Assembly (NCBI GenBank): GCA_035259205.1
Contig: DATFWO010000055.1
Coordinates: 1-6,481 of the forward strand
Length of the DNA stretch: 6,481 nucleotides
Direction of reading: 5' to 3'
Origin: SG8-41 sp035259205
GTDB lineage: Bacteria > Pseudomonadota > Gammaproteobacteria > Burkholderiales > SG8-41
The notes beneath the pieces were generated by a model. It did no database searches. It was not told where the DNA came from and saw only the letters and a list, made by a program, of their open reading frames with translations. Each line of letters begins with the position of its first letter. The stretch's first letter is position 1. Shown here one piece after another: positions 1-3,859 of this stretch. The position numbers and the translations under genes were made by a program.

Positions 1-456
1 GGCAGCACTTTCACCGTCTATCTGCGGCGCGCGGGCGAGGCCGCCGAAACCAGCGTGGACGAAGACCCGCCGCTGCCGCGCGGCGCGGGGCAGCGCGTGT
101 TGATCGTGGACGACGAGGAGCTACTCGTCGATCTTGCCGTGCGCACGCTCGAGGAGCTGGGCTACGAGCCCTCGGGATTCACATCCAGCGCCGCAGCGCT
201 GGATGTCTTCCGCGACGACCCCGGCTGGTTCCACGCAATCATCACCGACGAGCGGATGCCCGGAGTAAGCGGCTCTACCCTCATCCGCGAGGTGCGCCGC
301 ATCAGCCCCGCGATTCCGATCGTGCTGATGAGCGGCTTCGTCGGTGCGGCGGCGGAGCTCAAGGCGCGCGAGCTCGGCGCGAACGACGTCCTGCGCAAGC
401 CGGTGCTTGCCCGGGACCTGGCAGCGAGCCTCGCGCGCGTGCTGCATCCGCACTAG
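1..456 (+). CDS. Hybrid sensor histidine kinase, C-terminal part (end of HATPase_c plus receiver domain), 5'-truncated
   Basis: The frame is open from base 1 and ends at TAG 454-456, giving 151 visible residues. The first residues, GSTFTVYLRR, match the last strand of a histidine-kinase ATPase domain (family pattern G-x-F-x-V-x-LP). A linker of about 20 residues leads into a complete receiver (REC) domain at residues 33-150. Visible REC residues are the acidic pair D37-D38 (IVDDEE), the phospho-acceptor D83 (ITDERMPG), the switch Ser S111 (MSG) and the conserved Lys K133 (RKP). The domain should accept phosphate from its own kinase core or a partner phosphotransferase. It has no DNA-binding domain, so output must go through another protein. 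A GTG at 55 could start a stand-alone regulator, but the ATPase-like residues before it argue for one fused protein. The sensor and most of the kinase lie upstream of the window. Confidence 0.88.
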   Translation, partial: GSTFTVYLRRAGEAAETSVDEDPPLPRGAGQRVLIVDDEELLVDLAVRTLEELGYEPSGFTSSAAALDVFRDDPGWFHAIITDERMPGVSGSTLIREVRRISPAIPIVLMSGFVGAAAELKARELGANDVLRKPVLARDLAASLARVLHPH

Positions 457-856
457 TCCTCATCCTCTCCGGGCAGGCGACCCGTCCTGGGGACTGCCCC
501 GCCCGCGCCAGCACCTTGGTCCCCGGCGCGAGGCAGCTCCCGTTGTCACAACCACCGAATCTTCTGCTGCGGCTGCCACCGTTCTGCGTCCCCTGACATG
601 TAACCGACCTCCTGCGGAAGCGCTCGTGCCACGACGCCGGCGCAAACTATCGTCATGCGTTAGGAGCGCCAGGTTCTCTCCATTGCAGGTTCGCAGCAGC
701 ATCGCTTTCATGTGATTTGATACTGCGAGACGGCGCTCTGTCATCCCTCGGCGACACGCAGTTGAAATACTGGGCGCTGCGACACGGTAAACATGAGCCG
801 GCGCTAAGTGACGCCTTCAGCGAGATCCGGCGAATTTTTTGACCTGGAGCCTGACA
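457..856. other. 400-base intergenic region, no convincing gene
   Basis: No open frame here has both a sensible start and a recognisable product. It separates the hybrid kinase from the membrane-protein cluster and probably carries the cluster's promoter. Just after the kinase stop, GGGCAG (471-476) can pair with CTGCCC (494-499) across 17 bases, but no T-run follows, so it is a poor terminator. TTGAAA at 762-767 resembles a -35 box, but no good -10 follows at 16-18 bases; the nearest A/T stretch is around 786-793. The octamer GCGACACG occurs at 751-758 and 779-786, flanking that TTGAAA. From about 640 to 800 the composition is less GC-rich than the neighbouring genes, as expected for regulatory DNA. 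Confidence 0.6.
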
Positions 857-1021
857 ATGACTACCGAAGCCGTTACCGAAAAGATGAACGAAGTGAAGCA
901 AGAGCTCGCCGAATTCGGCGACATCGCTACCAAGCTGGTTCGCGAGCATCCCTGGACCATCGTAGGCGCCGTCGCGGCCGCTGGCGTCGTCCTCGGGCTC
1001 CTGCTGCGCTGGCGCGCTTAG
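857..1021 (+). CDS. Short DUF883/YqjD-ElaB-like membrane-anchored protein (54 aa)
   Basis: ATG 857 is preceded by GGAG at 846-849 with 7 bases between, the best ribosome-binding site in the window. It is preferred over an in-frame TTG at 839. Residues 1-32 are a charged amphipathic helix (MTTEAVTEKMNEVKQELAEF...). Residues 31-50 form one hydrophobic helix after the motif VREHPW, and the protein ends LLLRWRA. Helix, then VRE-x-PW, then a Gly/Ala-rich membrane segment and basic tail is the C-terminal signature of the DUF883 family; E. coli members YqjD and ElaB are inner-membrane proteins that bind ribosomes in stationary phase. Family members are usually about 100 residues, so this one keeps only the anchor and a short part of the helix. 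A ribosome-binding role is family knowledge and not shown here. It is probably the first gene of a cluster with the MarC-type gene. Confidence 0.82.
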   Translation: MTTEAVTEKMNEVKQELAEFGDIATKLVREHPWTIVGAVAAAGVVLGLLLRWRA

Positions 1022-1031
1022 GTCCGCGCCC

Positions 1032-1079
1032 ATGAGCGCGCTGCACGGCCTCGCTCGGCGGGCTGCTCGCACTGTGTGA
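1032..1079 (+). other. Mini-ORF (15 aa) overlapping the MarC start; possible leader or gene remnant
   Basis: ATG 1032 lies 10 bases after the DUF883 stop and encodes MSALHGLARRAARTV before TGA 1077-1079. The stop overlaps the GTG start of the MarC-type gene as GTGA (1076-1079), the classic arrangement for translational coupling. A weak AGG lies at 1020-1022, 9 bases before the ATG. In related bacteria a YqjE-type gene often follows a DUF883 gene, and such proteins can start with a similar short basic stretch, so this could be the stub of a deleted yqjE. It could equally be chance. No evidence of translation is available from sequence alone. Confidence 0.25.
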
Positions 1080-1741
1080 GTGATTTCGTCCAGACCGTGC
1101 TCCTCGCGATCGGCGCCCTGCTGCCGATCGTGGATCCGCTCGCCGGCGCGCCCATCTACCAGCGCCTGACGGCCGGTCTGCCTCCCTATGCGCGGCCAGC
1201 GTTCGCGCGCCTGGTGGCCTTCAACAGCTTCCTGCTCCTGCTCGGCTCGGCGCTCGTCGGGGCCTACGTGCTCGAGTTCTTCGGCGTTTCGGTGCCCGCC
1301 GTGCAGGTCGCCGGCGGTATCCTTGTCTGCGCCCTTGCCTGGCCGCCCCTCACCGGCCCGGATGCACCCCAAACAGCCACGCGCACCAGCGCCGCGCAAG
1401 CGGCAGCGATCGAATGGCGGCCGCGTGCCTTCTATCCGCTCACGCTGCCGCTCACCGTGGGCCCGGGTTCGATCTCCGTGGCCCTCACCCTGGGAGCGAA
1501 TCCCCAGAGCAACGTGCGCTCCCTGCTTGTTACCACTGCCGCGCACGCCTTCGGCATCCTTGTCGTCGCGTTCCTCGTCTACGTCTGTTACCGCTACGCA
1601 GACGCGATCCTCGGCCGGCTCGGCGCCACGGGGGCCGCCGTGCTGACTCGTCTTTCGGCATTCATCCTGCTCGCCATCGGCGTGCAGATTGCGTGGAACG
1701 GCGTCCGCGCGCTGCTGGCGACTCTACCTAATGCCCTTTGA
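1076..1741 (+). CDS. MarC-family integral membrane protein (UPF0056/NAAT family)
   Basis: A 221-residue, very hydrophobic protein at the usual family length (about 200-220). It has about six membrane segments in two inverted halves. The N-terminal half has the family motif GALLPIVDPLAGAPIY (residues 13-28), corresponding to MarC 'NPxGxxPxF' with Asp in place of Asn, a variant seen in YhgN-type members. The second half has PLTLPLTVGPG (121-131), the repeat of that motif. The C-terminal segment around LTRLSAFILLAIGVQ (190-204) is also typical. It acts in the inner membrane; some relatives have been called neutral amino acid transporters, and the old link of MarC to antibiotic resistance was later withdrawn, so the substrate is unknown. 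The start is GTG 1076: it is the first ordinary start codon in a frame open only from 1022, and it gives the expected N terminus. No clear ribosome-binding site precedes it, but its GTGA overlap with a mini-ORF could couple translation. Confidence 0.88.
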   Translation: MSDFVQTVLLAIGALLPIVDPLAGAPIYQRLTAGLPPYARPAFARLVAFNSFLLLLGSALVGAYVLEFFGVSVPAVQVAGGILVCALAWPPLTGPDAPQTATRTSAAQAAAIEWRPRAFYPLTLPLTVGPGSISVALTLGANPQSNVRSLLVTTAAHAFGILVVAFLVYVCYRYADAILGRLGATGAAVLTRLSAFILLAIGVQIAWNGVRALLATLPNAL

Positions 1742-1802
1742 GTCTCGCAACCCTCATCGCCGGCCAGGGCTAATGGATAAAACCAGCCCGCGGTCCTGAC
1801 GC

Positions 1803-3515
1803 ATGAATGTCGAACAACTGATGTTTGCCGGGGCGGTATTGCTGGGGGCGACCGCCGCCGCGGTTAGCTTCGCAAGGAGACTCAATCTCGGCAGCATCGT
1901 CGCCCTGCTCGCCGTCGGCATGGCGCTCGGACCGCACTCGAAATGGCCGCTCATCGAGGGCCACGTCGCCGAGATGCAGGAGGTCGGCGAGATCGGGGTG
2001 ACGCTCCTACTGTTCGTCGTGGGCCTCGAGATCCAGCCGGCCAGGCTATGGTCGATGCGCCGGCTGGTGCTCGGACTGGGCGCTGCGCAGTACGGGCTGA
2101 CGGTAGTGTCGATCGGCGCGCTGTTGCTTCTCCTCACCGGAATGCATTGGCAGGTCGTGCTCGTGACGAGCCTGGCGCTCGCAATGAGTTCCGATGCGAT
2201 CGCCCTGCCGATACTGCAGGAGCGGCGTGACGGCGGGGCGCCCTACGGCAGAGCAACGATAGCCGTCGGCGTCTTCCAGAGTCTCATGATGATTCCCGCC
2301 CTGACCGTGATCCCCGTCCTGAGCGGGGGCCCGGCGCAGGGCGGGCACGCTGCGGAGCTGGTCAAGTTGATCGAGGTCCTGGTGGCGGTCGGCGTCGTGT
2401 TCGCTCTCGGCCGTTTCGTGATACCGAGAGCGCTGTCGCTTACGGCCCGAGACCCCGGTTCCGGTGCGTTCACGTGTGTCGTGCTCGCCGGGGTGGCGAG
2501 CGCGGCCTCCATCATGGAATCGGTAGGCGTGTCGATGGCGTTGGGCGCCTTCATGATCGGAGTGATGCTGTCCACGACCGTCTTCGCCGAGCAGATAAAG
2601 GCGGTGGCTGCACCGGCCCGACAGGCTTTGCTTGCGTTGTTTTTCATCGCCATCGGCATGGCGATCGACCTCAAGGAGGTTGGCGCGCTCGGCTACGACC
2701 TGCTGCTTTATCTGCCGCTGCTGCTGGCCGTCAAGTTCCTGGTGATGTTCGGGCTTGCCCTGGCGTTTCGAATGAATTTGCAAGCGGCGCTGCTTGCGGG
2801 CCTCCTGCTGATGCCGTTCGACGAGATTGGCTACGTGATCCTTGCCAACGCCAAAGCCAACGGCCTCCTCGGGGCGCGCGCGCATGCAATTGGCCTCGCG
2901 GTGATCTCGCTGTCCTTCATCGTTTCGCCACCGCTTATTGCGCTCGGTTACGCGGCGGTCGAGCGGATGCGCCGAAAGGCAGGGCTCGCGGAAGCGCAGC
3001 GTTCGGCGGCAGATGTCCCACCCGACGAGGTCGTTGTCATTGGATACGGTTACGCCGGCAGGGCAATCTGCACGATGCTGCAGCGTGCGGAGATCCCGTA
3101 TGTCGCCTTCACGGACGATCTGCAGCTCCTGCCCGAGGCCGCCAGGCGCGGACACCATGTGCGCTACGGCGACTTCACGGAGCCCGCCATGATGCAGGCG
3201 ATCTCGATCGGTTCCGCGCGCGCCGTGGTGATGGCGAGCGGCGACCAGGCATCGACGCTGGACACCATCGGTAGTTTGCGTCGGTTCTACCCGGACGTGC
3301 CGGTCATGGCTGCCGTGTCGAGCGTGACGCAGAGAAACGAGGCGCGGGAGCGGGGCGCCCGCCTGGTTTTCCCGCTCTCCACCGAGGGGACATTGAGCTT
3401 CGGGCATGCCGTTCTGGAATCGCTGGGCGTCGGCGACCAACAGGTCAACTCGATCGTGAACGCGCTGAGAGCGAACGACTATGCCGCTCTTAGCGGCATT
3501 GCACTCGAACGATAA
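1803..3515 (+). CDS. CPA2-family cation:proton antiporter, Kef-type, with C-terminal RCK/TrkA-N domain
   Basis: The 570-residue protein has a membrane domain at about residues 4-385 (roughly 10-13 helices) and a Rossmann-type RCK domain at about 408-530. Kef-like landmarks are LLLFVVGLEIQPARLW (near residue 70), ALAMSSDAIALPILQER (about 125-141), the Q-containing helix VFQSLMMIP (157-165) and LFFIAIGMAID (279-289). The RCK domain has GYGYAG (414-419) and RYGDFTEP (454-461). Such proteins exchange K+ or Na+ for H+ across the inner membrane, with the RCK domain sensing nucleotides. Three oddities are the normally acidic position after FQ being Ser160, an Asp131 in the preceding helix, and loss of the acidic Kef gating loop (263-271). 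No KefF-like partner is adjacent. ATG 1803 gives the expected N terminus, but no Shine-Dalgarno is evident. A short dyad (GGGCT 1767-1771, AGCCC 1785-1789) lies just upstream. The 61-base gap suggests co-transcription with the MarC gene. Closer to KefB/KefC than to NhaP or YbaL types, but no symbol is assigned. Confidence 0.9.
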   Translation: MNVEQLMFAGAVLLGATAAAVSFARRLNLGSIVALLAVGMALGPHSKWPLIEGHVAEMQEVGEIGVTLLLFVVGLEIQPARLWSMRRLVLGLGAAQYGLTVVSIGALLLLLTGMHWQVVLVTSLALAMSSDAIALPILQERRDGGAPYGRATIAVGVFQSLMMIPALTVIPVLSGGPAQGGHAAELVKLIEVLVAVGVVFALGRFVIPRALSLTARDPGSGAFTCVVLAGVASAASIMESVGVSMALGAFMIGVMLSTTVFAEQIKAVAAPARQALLALFFIAIGMAIDLKEVGALGYDLLLYLPLLLAVKFLVMFGLALAFRMNLQAALLAGLLLMPFDEIGYVILANAKANGLLGARAHAIGLAVISLSFIVSPPLIALGYAAVERMRRKAGLAEAQRSAADVPPDEVVVIGYGYAGRAICTMLQRAEIPYVAFTDDLQLLPEAARRGHHVRYGDFTEPAMMQAISIGSARAVVMASGDQASTLDTIGSLRRFYPDVPVMAAVSSVTQRNEARERGARLVFPLSTEGTLSFGHAVLESLGVGDQQVNSIVNALRANDYAALSGIALER

Positions 3516-3598
3516 ACCGGACCGGGGCACTGGCGGACGGCGACGCGGGCGACTTCCTGTAGAAATCATGAGCGCGTGCACGCCGAACTGGGTCCGTC

Positions 3599-3626
3599 GT
3601 TGCTGAGAATCGTAACAGCAACTTTT
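3599..3626 (+). terminator. Probable Rho-independent terminator after the antiporter gene
   Basis: Perfect 7-base arms GTTGCTG (3599-3605) and CAGCAAC (3616-3622) enclose a 10-base loop and are followed directly by TTTT (3623-3626). It lies 83 bases after the antiporter stop and would end the DUF883-MarC-antiporter transcript before the kinase. The stem has four G-C pairs, the loop is rather long and the T-run is short, so efficiency may be moderate. Confidence 0.5.
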
Positions 3627-3679
3627 CGATGACGTCGGTGGCATGGCGCACCCGGAGGAATCCCTGACGGAGCCACGTG

Positions 3680-3716
3680 TGTCAGGTGACATGCTGCACC
3701 CGTCGCGTGACATATG
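3680..3716 (+). promoter_or_regulatory. Candidate operator (TGTCA-GG-TGACA) over a possible kinase promoter
   Basis: TGTCA (3680-3684) and TGACA (3687-3691) form a perfect dyad with a 2-base centre. A third copy, TGACA, lies at 3708-3712, exactly 21 bases (two helical turns) after the second. GTGACA (3686-3691) matches five of six bases of a -35 box. An extended -10-like TGA-CATATG (3708-3716) follows with a 19-base spacer, longer than ideal. If this is the promoter, the kinase mRNA would carry a leader of roughly 135 bases and the dyad would overlap the -35. The 5-base arms alone could arise by chance; the phased third copy raises interest moderately. The regulator is unknown. Confidence 0.27.
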
Positions 3717-3859
3717 CGGGACGGCCTGCACGGGCAAAGTGTTCTCCTCTCTCGCCGCGATGCCGGCGCGGTCTTGCTGGACGGGTGGAGGCGGCGCGCC
3801 GGCTGGGAGTGAGAAGAGTGCTGACCACGCCATTCACCCCGAAATAGCTGCTCGCTGCC

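Larger units (their letters stand above)
3516..3859. other. 344-base intergenic region with terminator and candidate promoter/operator
   Basis: This gap divides the antiporter from the five-PAS kinase. It holds a hairpin followed by TTTT (3599-3626) and then a dyad with a promoter-like sequence (3680-3716), both listed separately. A strong Shine-Dalgarno-like GGAGGAA occurs at 3654-3660, but no standard start codon follows at a useful distance. An ATG frame at 3643-3900 would overlap the kinase start; its product is not recognisable and has no ribosome-binding site before its ATG. The frame of the kinase is closed by TAG at 3845-3847, so the kinase cannot begin further upstream. Confidence 0.6.

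Noticed and set aside
55..456. Stand-alone response regulator starting at GTG 55
   Set aside because: The frame is open to base 1 and encodes an ATPase-domain ending (GSTFTVYL) immediately upstream, so a fused hybrid kinase is more likely.
471..500. Hairpin GGGCAG/CTGCCC after the hybrid kinase stop
   Set aside because: A 17-base loop and no T-run make it a weak terminator candidate; such pairings are common in GC-rich DNA.
542..552. Dyad GTTGT-C-ACAAC
   Set aside because: Short 5-base arms around one base are expected by chance in a gap of this size, and no promoter-like element or second copy is near.
762..793. TTGAAA as a -35 box for the DUF883 operon
   Set aside because: No -10 of better than about three matching bases occurs at 16-18 bases, so I do not list it as a promoter feature.
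653..1546. Open frame of 297 codons on the minus strand covering the intergenic gap and part of the MarC gene
   Set aside because: Most of it is antisense to the DUF883 and MarC genes, and its Arg/Gly/Glu-rich translation resembles no protein I know. The supported genes lie on the other strand.
3654..3660. Strong Shine-Dalgarno-like GGAGGAA
   Set aside because: No ATG, GTG or TTG follows within about 15 bases; only a CTG lies 3 bases on. Probably chance.
2046..3833. Open frame of 595 codons on the minus strand
   Set aside because: It is antisense to the antiporter and continues across its terminator. The product is low in hydrophobic pattern, rich in Arg/His/Gln and unlike any known family.
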